64,000 nt of DNA from Brenneria rubrifaciens (GCF_005484945.1 NZ_CP034035.1:1302001-1366000), one strand, 5' to 3'. Counted from the first letter of the stretch, positions 47,894 to 57,171 are shown. Notes: generated by a model from the letters alone, not told the origin. Translations and numbers: made by a program.

Positions 47894-48541
47894 TCATCTT
47901 TTTGATGCCGAAACAGATGTAGGCGAGCCGCGCTCAAGCGCTGTTTTCAGCGTGTCGCCGCTGAATCTGTCTGTGATGCCTTCGTCAGAGGCCCATTGCT
48001 CGAAAATGGATAAGAGCTTATAGGGTTGCCTGATTAACGGACTGATAGCCTCGTTATGTTTGCAGGCGAGCCAGAACAGGCGGGACAGTGGCGTGGATAT
48101 GCGTGTTGAAGCCGTGATGGGTTGGCCTTTGATGGGCATGTGGATTAACTTCTCAAGCTCGGTAAACCTAACGACGAAACAGGCATCTGGCGGTAAATTA
48201 TGAATCGGGAAATATTCGCTTTGATAAAACCCCCTCATTTGTTGAGATGATATATTCTCATAAATATTCGGGGCGATTTTCTCAGGCAGCTTGTTTATTT
48301 GCCTATTTATTCTCTCCTCCCATGTGAGCTTCTCGAATAACTGGAATGTTTCACCTGACAGGTTGACGGAAATACCATAGTTGATATTTTTTACCCCTTC
48401 CTCAGGTAGTGGAATGCCAAGGTGGCGAGATAGCAAACGTTGTATTAAAACATACTCGTATCCTGCCAATGTTGTGTCGAGAATCGGGAAATTAGATAAG
48501 ATATACTCACCCTCTGTACTGATTATTAGTTTTTTTTCCAT
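47894..48541 (-). CDS. Unknown ICE protein, 3' part after frameshift
   Basis: 215 residues starting MEKKLIISTEGEYIL. Not recognised by function; composition and smooth continuation suggest it is the second part of one gene with 48507-48821. The ATG overlaps an A8 run (48530-48537). If one A were absent the upstream frame would pass directly into this one (ERKCFLNG-KKLIISTEGE). It may also start on its own by coupling. Confidence 0.6.
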   Translation of the reverse strand: MEKKLIISTEGEYILSNFPILDTTLAGYEYVLIQRLLSRHLGIPLPEEGVKNINYGISVNLSGETFQLFEKLTWEERINRQINKLPEKIAPNIYENISSQQMRGFYQSEYFPIHNLPPDACFVVRFTELEKLIHMPIKGQPITASTRISTPLSRLFWLACKHNEAISPLIRQPYKLLSIFEQWASDEGITDRFSGDTLKTALERGSPTSVSASKR

Positions 48542-48821
48542 TAAGAAAACATTTTCTTTCGAGTAGGCAGAGACGATTGATTAGTGAGTCATCTATTGAT
48601 TTTATTTTTATTTTGTGGTCTGATTCCTTAACCTTTCGCAAAACAACAGGAGATTGAAAATAGATGGAGATACAGATATTTCCTGATAGGGCATTACGGT
48701 AAATGTCGCTCTTTGTTATTTTTTTATTCGTTAGTATTTTAGCTGTTTTTACAGCTTCTCGAATAGTTAGCCACTCAGGGGTTTTATTAAAATAACTCAA
48801 TGTGTGTTTGTTATTTTTCAT
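48507..48821 (-). CDS. Unknown ICE protein, 5' part before frameshift
   Basis: 104 residues from ATG 48821 (AAGGAGA before it). Contains TPEWLTIREAVKTAKILTNKKITKSDIYRNAL, which looks like a DNA-binding helix-turn-helix, as in regulators. Ends soon after the A8 run. Taken with 47894-48541 the whole would be about 310 residues. First gene of the regulatory group upstream of alpA. Confidence 0.6.
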   Translation of the reverse strand: MKNNKHTLSYFNKTPEWLTIREAVKTAKILTNKKITKSDIYRNALSGNICISIYFQSPVVLRKVKESDHKIKIKSIDDSLINRLCLLERKCFLNGKKTNNQYRG

Positions 48822-48924
48822 AAGACAAGTCTCCTTCAAATTAATGAAAGTGTTATTTAAGAGCTCGGTCATTTACTAATGTCATTTATTCCCCATATAT
48901 ATGAGTTCCATACGCTTATTGGCA

Positions 48925-49150
48925 CGTATCTAAGTAATCCGACCGCCATTGCATCATATTGTGGGATTCAACATATGTGATGTGCAGCTTTGCGGAATTT
49001 GTTGAGCGTGTTTTACTCATTGGTTTATAGGGATTGTGGACGCCGGGTGAATACCAGTTCCTGATGGTCGGAAATCTTTTCAATCTGCTTCAGGATGGTT
49101 GCGGACTGCTGCAATAGGGGCACTAATATGCGCTGTGCACACATTAGAGC
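48925..49150 (-). pseudogene. P4-type integrase relic (C-terminal pieces)
   Basis: At 49025-49140 the minus strand reads VPLLQQSATILKQIEKISDHQELVF, and near 48940 MMQWRSDYLDTC, both found in the intact integrase at 57172-58440 (VPLSRQAIDILKQIQ..., MMQWWSDYLGAC). The part between with the catalytic residues is lost. It shows an earlier integration event at the left end of the right-hand cargo. Confidence 0.72.
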
Positions 49151-49237
49151 GTTCTCTCTCCGCCAGTCAGCGAACATAAATTTCAGGATACAGCCTGGTA
49201 TCCAAGAAAACCGGTGCCGTTCAAAATAGCCCCACAA

Positions 49238-50446
49238 CTATGCCAAGCTCCGGTCATTCTTTCCTGTACGGATATACGAGTTGGCCATGGCCGGCAGAAT
49301 CGCCAGAATTGCCAGAATCGCCATCACAACGCCGAGAATAAGAGTCGAGCGGAGGCCGTAGTGATCAATCAACGATGAGCCTACCGCACTGCTAATTATG
49401 ATCCCGAGGGTGATAAAGGATGAATGCACGGTATTCATCAGTGGTGAAGCGTTTCCTGCGCGCTGCACTCGGATCGTCATGGCTGGATTCATTGTGACGC
49501 CGACCAGACCGATAGCGATCATGAAGATAAGTGCGACGGGGGCGATCTGAGTCCACAATGCGAGTCCGGTGAGGAACAGCGCGTTTAGGATTGTCCCGCC
49601 AAGAAGCGTCACGACAGTGTGGCGATCTGCGAGGCGGGCCACGATGCTGTTTCCGATGACCGTAGCGGTGCCGTAGGCTAATAGAAGCCATGGGACAGTA
49701 CCAAGGTCGAATCCAGAGAGTTCCGTCAAAATTGGGGTGAAGAAGCTAAATGCAGCAAAAGTGGCACCGATGATGAGTGTACTTGAAAGAAGCGCCAGGA
49801 TCAGTTGAGGTTGCATGAACACCAATGCCTGTTCCTTGATTGATTGGGGGTATTCCGGTGTTTTACCTTCAGAACGTGGGTTGTGGACGAAGAACATGGT
49901 CAAGATGCCTGCCAAAGCGGTGGCAATTGCGATTGCCCAGAAGGCCGATTGCCAGCCGAAACGTTCACCGACCAGCGTGGCCGCAGGAAGACCGAGAAGT
50001 GTCCCGAGCATGAGTCCATTCATTGCGACGCCAATAGCCCGTCCTCGGATGTTTTCATCAACGAGACGCGCGCACAGGGAAATAGCGACACCGAAGAACG
50101 CTTGTGAAGCAACGCCTGTGACAATGCGTGCCACGACCATAACGCCGTAGCTTGATGCGAAGGTCGCAATGATATTGCCGATCAGAAAAACTGCGAGGAT
50201 GGTGAGTAGACTCGTCTTCGGTGGTACTCGGTGGAGGAGGAAGACAAACACAGGCCCACCGACGGCCATAGCAACGGCGAACACGGTGACGAGATAACCA
50301 ATCTGGGCGATGGTTACGTTAAAACCCGCTGCCAGTTGCGGCATGAGTCCTGCGACAGCGAACTCGCTCATAACCATGGCAAAGATCCCGATTGCCAATA
50401 TATATACGGCACCGGGAACTTTCTTAATTTCTTGTGACTGTTGCAT
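49238..50446 (-). CDS. MFS exporter (DHA1/AraJ-like)
   Basis: 402 residues, about 12 membrane helices; motif A-like RARIVTG/ARLVDENIRGRAIG between helices and a long central loop (VHNPRSEGKTPEYPQS). Resembles drug:H+ antiporters of the arabinose-efflux type. Last gene of the cargo run on the minus strand, so probably exports the cluster product or a toxic substrate. Confidence 0.9.
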   Translation of the reverse strand: MQQSQEIKKVPGAVYILAIGIFAMVMSEFAVAGLMPQLAAGFNVTIAQIGYLVTVFAVAMAVGGPVFVFLLHRVPPKTSLLTILAVFLIGNIIATFASSYGVMVVARIVTGVASQAFFGVAISLCARLVDENIRGRAIGVAMNGLMLGTLLGLPAATLVGERFGWQSAFWAIAIATALAGILTMFFVHNPRSEGKTPEYPQSIKEQALVFMQPQLILALLSSTLIIGATFAAFSFFTPILTELSGFDLGTVPWLLLAYGTATVIGNSIVARLADRHTVVTLLGGTILNALFLTGLALWTQIAPVALIFMIAIGLVGVTMNPAMTIRVQRAGNASPLMNTVHSSFITLGIIISSAVGSSLIDHYGLRSTLILGVVMAILAILAILPAMANSYIRTGKNDRSLA

Positions 50447-50543
50447 ACGTTGAGTCCTCTCTCCGGCGTTTTATCCGGATTGCTATTGGGATTAAAAATT
50501 ACACTGTTTCGGCAAGGGGATTACTGTCTCCATGCAGTCGTGT

Positions 50544-50747
50544 TTAACTTCGAATCGAGAGGGAATGACGGAAAATGTTTTTAGGATCCGATGCTCGCTT
50601 GACCTGCTGGAGCCGTGGATAGTTACGCTTGTAGTACAGTTCATGCCATTGATGCATAGATTTGTTGTACCTGACGTCAGCGAGATCGCTATCGCGATAG
50701 TTGATGCGACCCCGGCGGTGCCAACAAGAATCGCCCGGCGCATGATT
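50544..50747 (-). pseudogene. Berberine-bridge-type FAD oxidase, C-terminal fragment
   Basis: In one minus-strand frame the region reads RINYRDSDLADVRYN, then HQWHELYYKRNYPRL and VKRASDPKNIFRHSLSI before TAA. This is the BBE domain that ends many FAD-linked oxidases. The FAD-binding part is missing. It lies between the SDR and MFS genes, so the cluster once had another flavin oxidase. A different frame (to 50791) stays open but resembles nothing. Confidence 0.7.
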
Positions 50748-50787
50748 AGATTCTCATATATGCGGCTGGCCCCCCCGGAATCCTTGC

Positions 50788-51567
50788 TCATACGTTAGTC
50801 CCCCCATCTACAGCGAGAGTGGCGCCAGTGATGTATAACGCCTCATCGCTTGCTAGGAAGACTGCGACGCTCGCAATTTCGGACGGCTCACCGTATCGGC
50901 CCAGAATCGTACTGGCCCGCTGAAAGTCCGAAGACGGTCCATCTTGGGGATTCATATCAGTGTTAATTGAACCGGGAGCTATCTCATTGACTCGAATCCC
51001 CCGCGCACCCAAATCACGGGCTAGGCCGCGGGTGAAACCGGTGATGGCTGCTTTGCTGGTTGCATATGAACTGAGTCCTGACGTGGGCACGCGTGAACCT
51101 AAGCAACTGCCTATATTAATGATTGCACCTCCCCGGGGGATGTGCGGAACGACGGCTTGTGTGACGAGGAACGGTCCGACGATGTTAGTCTGGATTGTGC
51201 GCGTGAGAATTTCATGCGAGATAAACATGAACTCGGGGGCGCTCATGTCAGCATATCCGGCATTGTTTACAAGCACATCGACAGTACCGCCCAATACCTT
51301 GATGGCTTCGTCGACTGCCGGAGAGATGGTGTGCTCACGTTCCAAGTCTAAGTGAACAGAGTGGACCGAACTCTTGGACTCGTGGGTAATATGGTGAACA
51401 GTGTCCTCTGCCTCCTTCTTCCCACTCCGGTAGGTTATCGCTACGGTGTAACCTGCGCGCGCAAACTGCGCTGCGATGGCAGCTCCGATTCCGCGATTGC
51501 CGCCAGTTATGAGGGCCGTCTTAGCTCGGTGGGCTGGGGTAACCTCGGGGCGTATGGTCTGAGTCAT
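50788..51567 (-). CDS. Short-chain dehydrogenase/reductase
   Basis: 259 residues. Classical SDR: cofactor motif TGGNRGIGAAI (residues 22-32), NNAGYAD (about 100), catalytic Ser near IGSCLGS and YATSK (Tyr and Lys, about 165-169), C-terminal GATLAVDGGTNV. NAD(P)-dependent alcohol/ketone conversion. Member of the flavin-enzyme cargo cluster. Confidence 0.93.
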   Translation of the reverse strand: MTQTIRPEVTPAHRAKTALITGGNRGIGAAIAAQFARAGYTVAITYRSGKKEAEDTVHHITHESKSSVHSVHLDLEREHTISPAVDEAIKVLGGTVDVLVNNAGYADMSAPEFMFISHEILTRTIQTNIVGPFLVTQAVVPHIPRGGAIINIGSCLGSRVPTSGLSSYATSKAAITGFTRGLARDLGARGIRVNEIAPGSINTDMNPQDGPSSDFQRASTILGRYGEPSEIASVAVFLASDEALYITGATLAVDGGTNV

Positions 51568-51637
51568 TTTTTACTCCATTCATAGTTTGGGGTTGTTGCC
51601 GTGATGTGGCACTCTCAGAGGTGCCGAATTTTCGGCT

Positions 51638-52144
51638 TTATCTGATGTTATCCGGCGCTGGGTGAAGGCTGAACCGCAGTCCTATTTCTGCTGCCCTGGC
51701 GTTGTCCTCATCTGTTGCGATAGGTATGGGGTAGGCTGCTTCCGCTGGGGTTCCCGCTTCCCTGAAAAACGCCTCTGTTCCGGACGGAGTGAAGAGGAAT
51801 TGCAGATGAGCCGGTGTTGTAGTGTGGTTCAGGAAATGGTGAACGGTTCCAGGAGGAATAACGGCAGCATCACCGGTTGTCGCTGTTTCGTGGCGACCAT
51901 CCAATTCGACGGTGATGGCTCCGTCCAGGACTACGATGATTTCCAGCGCGTCGATATGAATGTGCGGTGGTGGTCCGCCGCTAGGTGGCACCCAGGCGTC
52001 GGTAACAGAGAGCACTCCGCAGGTTGCCTCGCCTGGTACAGTGATGGTATAGACGTCGCTGCTGAGCCATACTTGTTCAGCGTCGTTTAAACGAAAGATC
52101 TGTGGGACTGGAGCTCCTACTTCCTCATTGTTGATTATGGGCAT
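51638..52144 (-). CDS. Cupin-domain protein
   Basis: 168 residues from ATG 52144 behind AGGAGG. Single cupin barrel: PPSGGPPPHIHIDALEIIVVLDG (His-x-His-x5-Glu metal set) and GTVHHFLNHTT (second His). A metal-binding dioxygenase, isomerase or binding protein acting on the cluster substrate. Upstream of the SDR, downstream of the flavin monooxygenase by 10 bp. Confidence 0.9.
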   Translation of the reverse strand: MPIINNEEVGAPVPQIFRLNDAEQVWLSSDVYTITVPGEATCGVLSVTDAWVPPSGGPPPHIHIDALEIIVVLDGAITVELDGRHETATTGDAAVIPPGTVHHFLNHTTTPAHLQFLFTPSGTEAFFREAGTPAEAAYPIPIATDEDNARAAEIGLRFSLHPAPDNIR

Positions 52145-52154
52145 TGTCAGCCTC

Positions 52155-53351
52155 CTAAATGATCGGACCGGAGGCTTCACCTCCAAGGATACGGTTGCCA
52201 GCAAGGTCGAGAAGTGATTCTTGCCCAACGGCGTGTTGGGTCATGACGTTGAGGTCGCTCAGTCGAGCGCCAAGGTCCCCAGTGGCTGTGTAGACTGCTT
52301 GGGCTCCTAGTAGATCGCCAGCAGCGATCACGAGGGTTCGAGACGTCTGGAATGACCGCTGACGGATCGCCGCAGTGGCGACAAGAGCAGCGCTCTGTTC
52401 ATCTAGGGTCGTGCTCTCTTCCTTATAGATATTCCAGGCGGATTGCAGTGTGCTATAGACGGCGGAGCGGAGCGCCACCAGTTCCGCAGTGAGTCGTCCA
52501 ATGGTGTGCAGCACGCGTTCATTGGGGTGTTCTCTGGCAGTTCGGAGCGCAGTGACTCTCTTGCCGACTTCCGTTACCACTGTCGAGAGCGCGCCCACGG
52601 CGACGCCAAGTGGAATGCCGGCCATCTTCCGTACGATGCCATCGTGCGGCCGGTTCAGCGGACCTGCGACTTTCGGGTCGAGTAACGCGATGGTGCGTTT
52701 GAGTGGGACGATAATGTTGTCGGCGTGGTAATGTTGACTGCCCGATCCTTGTAGACCCCAAGTGTTCCAGGAGTCCTCGATCTGGACGTCAGCCTTGTCA
52801 AAGATGGCGATTCGCCAGGTCCAGTCGTTGGGGCTTTCCTTGGCTGCGAAACGGACGCCGCCGAAGATGACGTCGGCGTTGTCGATGCCGGACCCAAACT
52901 GCCAGCGACCACTAACTCGGCAGGTGCCGTCACCCAGGTCGATGGCCGACCCTTGCGGGTGTATCCACCCGGCGCTGATGATTCCGGGATGTGGAAACAC
53001 CTCAGCACGGACCTCAGGCGACAGGAAACCTTGGTAGATTCCAGAGTCCATACCGATCATCACGCACCAGGCGATACTACCGTCGATCGTGGCGAGTTCT
53101 TCAAGTGCGCGTGCCTGTGCCGCTGATGTCAAACCCTTGCCTCCCCTGTCGACGTGGAGAGCGAGGTCGAACAACCCGCCGGCGCGCAACAGTTCCACAC
53201 AAGCCGATGAGAGGCGTGCATGGAGTCGCGCTTCGCGTCCATAGATACGTAGCATGTCGGCATAGTTCCGAATCCATGCCAGGATTGAAGCCAGACGTTC
53301 GTCACCAGCGAAGAAGTAGTCGTCTTGTTGCCGTAGGATCGTGTCTAACAT
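52155..53351 (-). CDS. Acyl-CoA-dehydrogenase-fold flavin monooxygenase
   Basis: 398 residues. Acyl-CoA dehydrogenase fold (IDGSIAWCVMIGMDSG, WNTWGLQGSGSQHYHADNI, in part) with the C-terminal four-helix bundle. This looks like the group D flavin monooxygenases (HsaA/HpaB/DszC-like), which hydroxylate aromatics with a partner reductase. No reductase is seen here. Cargo cluster gene. Confidence 0.85.
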   Translation of the reverse strand: MLDTILRQQDDYFFAGDERLASILAWIRNYADMLRIYGREARLHARLSSACVELLRAGGLFDLALHVDRGGKGLTSAAQARALEELATIDGSIAWCVMIGMDSGIYQGFLSPEVRAEVFPHPGIISAGWIHPQGSAIDLGDGTCRVSGRWQFGSGIDNADVIFGGVRFAAKESPNDWTWRIAIFDKADVQIEDSWNTWGLQGSGSQHYHADNIIVPLKRTIALLDPKVAGPLNRPHDGIVRKMAGIPLGVAVGALSTVVTEVGKRVTALRTAREHPNERVLHTIGRLTAELVALRSAVYSTLQSAWNIYKEESTTLDEQSAALVATAAIRQRSFQTSRTLVIAAGDLLGAQAVYTATGDLGARLSDLNVMTQHAVGQESLLDLAGNRILGGEASGPII

Positions 53352-53409
53352 GCGTTTCCTCCTTGGCCCGGTTGGGTACTTGCAGTCGTCATTAGTTGAT
53401 TAACGTCTT

Positions 53410-54864
53410 TCATCGTGAGTCATCTCCCGATTTCCACGTTGCATTCGTTCTCCCGTCGACCCCGCGTTCGGGCTTGCAAGAAGTTTCTGTATCAACAATG
53501 CGCGAATCTGCCATGTAGCGGCTGGGAGCGAGCACACCTTGGGGATCAAGCAGGCGTTTGACTTGTTCGACGATGACGGCGTCAAGTCCTCTGCCCGCGT
53601 CGGCGTAATCGGCGCGTTCATGTCGGGTATCCACCCGGTAGGGCACATAGCCAGCGGTGACTAGTGCAGCAACGATGTGATCGAAAGCCGCATGAGCCGC
53701 TGCGGTGCCTTGCGTGTCGCGGTGGAAAGATATGGCGACTACGAGATCGACAGTGTCATGGTCGAGTACGTTGACGGTTGTACCCGCGCGGATAGTGGTC
53801 CCGGTGACTCCGTCGCGGACGATCTGGATCGCTTTCTCGACGTCGTCTCCTCGCATCGGGACGAAAGGCAAAGCAAAAATCCAGCCGCTGCCATGTTCGT
53901 CGGCCTCCTCAGTGGAGGCGTTCAACGCGTTGCGGACGATAATCTCGCTGCTGCGCGTGTCTCCGTCATAGAGACGCGCGACAGCCGACATCAACGGATC
54001 ATTGGTAACGAAGTCATCCGACACTCGTTGTGGGTCGACATCCGCCAGGGTGCGCCACATCACATCAAGCTTTGCTTCAGTAATGGGGACGGGGCCATCA
54101 ATGCAAGTGTGGATAGCGATCCGTGCCTCCCGCGCGCCATAGAGTGCACTCGATTCGTGGTCGTAGATTTTTGTGACCCCGCTGAGTACGCCATCGCGCA
54201 CGAGTTCTCTCACGTGGTCGACGACCGTACGAATGGTCCCTGGCTCAACCGTAAAGGTGATAACTTTCCGCCGTGATGGCCGAGGCCGCAGGCGCACGGA
54301 GGCAGCAGTCACGACGCCAAAATTTGACTGGGTGAACAAGTGGAGGGCCGATGGGCCGAGTCCCAAAGGATTGGCGGCTAGAGACCCAACGCCGGGCCAC
54401 CATCCGACTGTACCTATTCGACCGTCGGGTAGGACAACCTCGATTCCGAGCAAGTCTTGGGTTCGCTGTCCGTGCAATCCAACGCCTCGATCCATGATGT
54501 TGCCGATGACTGAGGTCTTGGCGCTGGATGCCGTACAGTTCAAGTAGCAGCAGCTTCCCAGTAAGGCTGTGCTCAGTTGCTCCTGAGTGACCCCAGCCTC
54601 GATGACGGCATACCCTCGATCTTCCGCAATCTCCCGGATCGATTTAAGACGGTACAGACTGATGATATCGGTCACGGGGCCGGGGGTTGAGGCTGAGCCC
54701 AGTCCCCAGTTGTAACCACTGGATACCACTCGCAGCGGTCGCTTCAGACCACTGGAACGAGACTTAATTATTTGTTGAACCTCAAGCACGTCATTGGGCT
54801 CAAGAATTTCTCCCGGTGCGGAGTAGGCGAATTCGCTGACATTGTTGCCCGTTAGGTGACTCAT
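53410..54864 (-). CDS. FAD-linked oxidase (VAO/PCMH type)
   Basis: 484 residues. PCMH FAD domain: RVVSSGYNWGLGS, VIEAGVTQEQLSTAL, GNIMDRGVGLHGQR and SNFGVVTAASVRLRPRP; C-terminal cap ends DPQGVLAPSRY as in 4-cresol dehydrogenase/vanillyl-alcohol oxidase types. Would oxidise a phenolic or other alcohol/amine substrate. Overlaps the GNAT gene by 4 bp, so co-translated. Confidence 0.9.
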   Translation of the reverse strand: MSHLTGNNVSEFAYSAPGEILEPNDVLEVQQIIKSRSSGLKRPLRVVSSGYNWGLGSASTPGPVTDIISLYRLKSIREIAEDRGYAVIEAGVTQEQLSTALLGSCCYLNCTASSAKTSVIGNIMDRGVGLHGQRTQDLLGIEVVLPDGRIGTVGWWPGVGSLAANPLGLGPSALHLFTQSNFGVVTAASVRLRPRPSRRKVITFTVEPGTIRTVVDHVRELVRDGVLSGVTKIYDHESSALYGAREARIAIHTCIDGPVPITEAKLDVMWRTLADVDPQRVSDDFVTNDPLMSAVARLYDGDTRSSEIIVRNALNASTEEADEHGSGWIFALPFVPMRGDDVEKAIQIVRDGVTGTTIRAGTTVNVLDHDTVDLVVAISFHRDTQGTAAAHAAFDHIVAALVTAGYVPYRVDTRHERADYADAGRGLDAVIVEQVKRLLDPQGVLAPSRYMADSRIVDTETSCKPERGVDGRTNATWKSGDDSR

Positions 54865-55610
54865 GGCTGGTACCTCCAGGCACGGATATGATCATCCTTG
54901 AGCGCTACATACGAGTGCTCGTCGTCGAAAGACCCATCAGCGTTGCGCAATCGGGAACGGCGAACGGACTCTAAGTGGTACCCTGCCTTGAGTGCGGTAG
55001 ACACGGAGGCAGCGTTGCCCGGCTTGATGCCCAGTTCGATTCTCTGGACGCTGAAAGCGTTGAAGACCCACTGAGTAAATAGCCTCAGGGTGTGTGCAGC
55101 GTAACCGTTTCCGCGATAGGCGCTCATCGTCGAGTATCCGACATCCAGAACGCCAGGCGGACCCAGACGACGGACCGACAATGTCGTCAAAGCCACACCG
55201 TTGAAATCGCGACGCCCGACCAAGAACGTCGAATCTCCGAGTCGCCAGCCCGCATATGCCCCGACGATCCTTGATTCCAGCGCTGCCGAGGAAGCTGGTG
55301 GAAAGATAGAGTGGCGCTGGACCTCGTCGTCAAACTCGTTCGCATACAGGCCGGTAATATCTTCTAGAACCGGATAGGTCAGGACCAAACCATCACCGCA
55401 TATACAGGACTCCGACAGACGTGGCAGAAAAGTCTTACGTCCAGTGGAGTCGGATTCTTCGCTTTCAGGAGAAGAGGTCACCCAGCATTGGCCCCCAACG
55501 TACCTCCACCCGTGAGTAATCAACTGCTCGATCTCACGGTGATTACGATAGTCGACTACTCGTGTGCTTAGCTCAGCGTCTGTTTGGACGCGATAGTCCT
55601 GCAATGTCAT
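54861..55610 (-). CDS. GNAT-family acetyltransferase
   Basis: 249 residues. The C-terminal 150 are a RimJ/RimL-like GNAT domain: LDVGYSTMSAYRGNGYAAHTL (motif A with the acetyl-CoA loop; in part), ELGIKPGNAASVSTALKAGYHLE. The first 90 residues are not recognised. First gene of the cargo operon; may acetylate the product or a resistance target. Confidence 0.87.
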   Translation of the reverse strand: MTLQDYRVQTDAELSTRVVDYRNHREIEQLITHGWRYVGGQCWVTSSPESEESDSTGRKTFLPRLSESCICGDGLVLTYPVLEDITGLYANEFDDEVQRHSIFPPASSAALESRIVGAYAGWRLGDSTFLVGRRDFNGVALTTLSVRRLGPPGVLDVGYSTMSAYRGNGYAAHTLRLFTQWVFNAFSVQRIELGIKPGNAASVSTALKAGYHLESVRRSRLRNADGSFDDEHSYVALKDDHIRAWRYQP

Positions 55611-55690
55611 TGGCTTCTCCGATCAACTTGATGTTGTTTCGCAGTACCGGTCCCACCTTTGGTAAAACCAGAGCCCTCATATTTGCTTAG

Positions 55691-55737
55691 TATTGTACTT
55701 TAAAATACAAAAACAATTTTATTGTACTTTGTAATCC
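55691..55737 (-). promoter_or_regulatory. Promoter/operator region of the flavin-enzyme operon
   Basis: ATTGTACTTT occurs twice (55692-55701, 55721-55730), and TTGTA-N8-TACAA (55693-55710) is an inverted repeat. On the minus strand TACAAT can serve as -10. The sites lie about 80 bp before the GNAT gene. The rest of 55738-56326 shows no convincing gene. Confidence 0.4.
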
Positions 55738-56326
55738 AGAAAAAGCAACGTGTCTGAATCATCCTGACTTTTTGGCGAGTGTTAAGTCGGGGCCGGACGT
55801 TGTGCCAGATGATATGTAACGAAGGCTGTAGGATTGGGCACTCATAGCTTTGAGGGGGAACTGGACGGCGAGATGTCCTACGCCTCCAGTGATTCTCGTG
55901 ACTGTAGTCTGCGCACATGGGGGCAAAGCCGCTGCCTCGACTGCATGAGGTGCCTAAGTCCGGCAACGTGCAATGCAGCGGTAGCTGCACTCTCGAACTC
56001 GGATGGCTCGACGGCGAAGTTCTGGTCGGAGATCACCTGGTTCTATGCCCAGGGCCCAGGCACTGGAGTATCTTTAAGTCGCCATGCGAGTTTCGACTGT
56101 AAGAATCGAGCCTGTCAGTGCTTACGAGTGTGACCGTCCTGTAGGCATCCGGCCAACACCCCCGCCTAAGCGCCATGAACTCTAAACGTTCCACGATTGA
56201 GTGAGGTAAATTTGATGTCGATGAGGGCAGTATCGGGCGAGTCTGGTGGCGTCAGCCCAGCATCGAGCCTAATAGACCGTCTGCGTTCTCGCGCGGCCCC
56301 TGTTGGATACGATCGCTGAGTACGAG

Positions 56327-56348
56327 TTCTGTATATTACTATACAGAA
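56327..56348. promoter_or_regulatory. TetR operator
   Basis: Perfect inverted repeat TTCTGTATA-TTAC-TATACAGAA, ending 17 bp before the tetR start. Fits autoregulation by the TetR protein. Confidence 0.78.
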
Positions 56349-56365
56349 TATGCTAATATCACGTC

Positions 56366-56968
56366 ATGGGTAGACCACGTTCATTCGATACAGAGACGGT
56401 ACTGGACTTTGCGGCGGCAGAGTTCCGTGTTCATGGTTTCGCTGACACTTCTACAGAGCGGCTGTGCGAAGTCGCTGGCGTGCGCCGTAGCAGTTTGTAC
56501 AATGCCTTCACCTCGAAGGAAGAGCTGTTCGTGCAAGCCCTGCGTCGATACGTCGAAGTCGTAACGCTACGGCAGGAAGCGGTACTCACTAATGCTGAAC
56601 TTAATGGCGGTACGCGGTTGTGGCGGATCGTCGAGATGGTTATTGACGAGGAGCGGGAGGCTCGCAAGGAGGGGCGTGCGGCTGGGTGTATGACTGTGCA
56701 CACGTTAATGTCGCCGGATATACGGCTGAGTGATCGCCGGGTGCAAACGATCCTGGACCATGACCTGAATCGCCGTCTTTCTCTCTTGGCTCAGGCCGCG
56801 AAAGTTGGGCAAGCCGACGGCAGCGTGCGCCCCGAATCCTTGCCAGAGGATGTGGCTACACTGATTGTCACCGTGGTCTCGGGCCTGCGGGTGCTCGCCC
56901 AGACCGGCGCAGAACCGGCTCAGTTGCTCAGGATCGCACGAATGAATCTGGGGTCGACGCTGGCCTGA
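56366..56968 (+). CDS. TetR-family regulator
   Basis: 200 residues. N-terminal helix-turn-helix: VLDFAAAEFRVHGFADTST...LCEVAGVRRSSLYNAFTSKEELF (residues 12-56, in parts). C-terminal ligand domain of the TetR_C type (IEMVIDEEREARKEGRAAGCM). Transcribed away from the flavin-enzyme operon; likely controls it and itself through the palindrome upstream. Confidence 0.92.
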   Translation: MGRPRSFDTETVLDFAAAEFRVHGFADTSTERLCEVAGVRRSSLYNAFTSKEELFVQALRRYVEVVTLRQEAVLTNAELNGGTRLWRIVEMVIDEEREARKEGRAAGCMTVHTLMSPDIRLSDRRVQTILDHDLNRRLSLLAQAAKVGQADGSVRPESLPEDVATLIVTVVSGLRVLAQTGAEPAQLLRIARMNLGSTLA

Positions 56969-57109
56969 TTACTTTACACCTTGTCACGAATGAACCTCCT
57001 GCATAGCCCGCCCGAGAAAAACCACATTTTTTTGCGCTGCGTGATTTAAGCCAGCTGTCCGTAATAGTTATTTTGGGCCTAACCGGGTCATTACTCAGGC
57101 ACATATAAA

Positions 57110-57148
57110 AAGCAGTATCTGATTTGACAGATACTGCTTATATATTAT
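57110..57148 (-). terminator. Terminator of the integrase gene
   Basis: Perfect 12-bp arms AAGCAGTATCTG (57110) and CAGATACTGCTT (57128-57139) with a 6-nt loop; on the minus strand followed by TTTATATG. Just after the integrase stop. Confidence 0.75.
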
Positions 57149-57171
57149 TTATCTGTCACGCCATTATTGAT

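Noticed and set aside
52443..52731. Plus-strand frames inside the flavin-enzyme genes
   Set aside because: Antisense shadows of the monooxygenase gene.
55834..56133. 99-residue frame (and an alternative at 55917-56102) between the GNAT and tetR genes
   Set aside because: No similarity in any frame; looked for a broken gene but found none.
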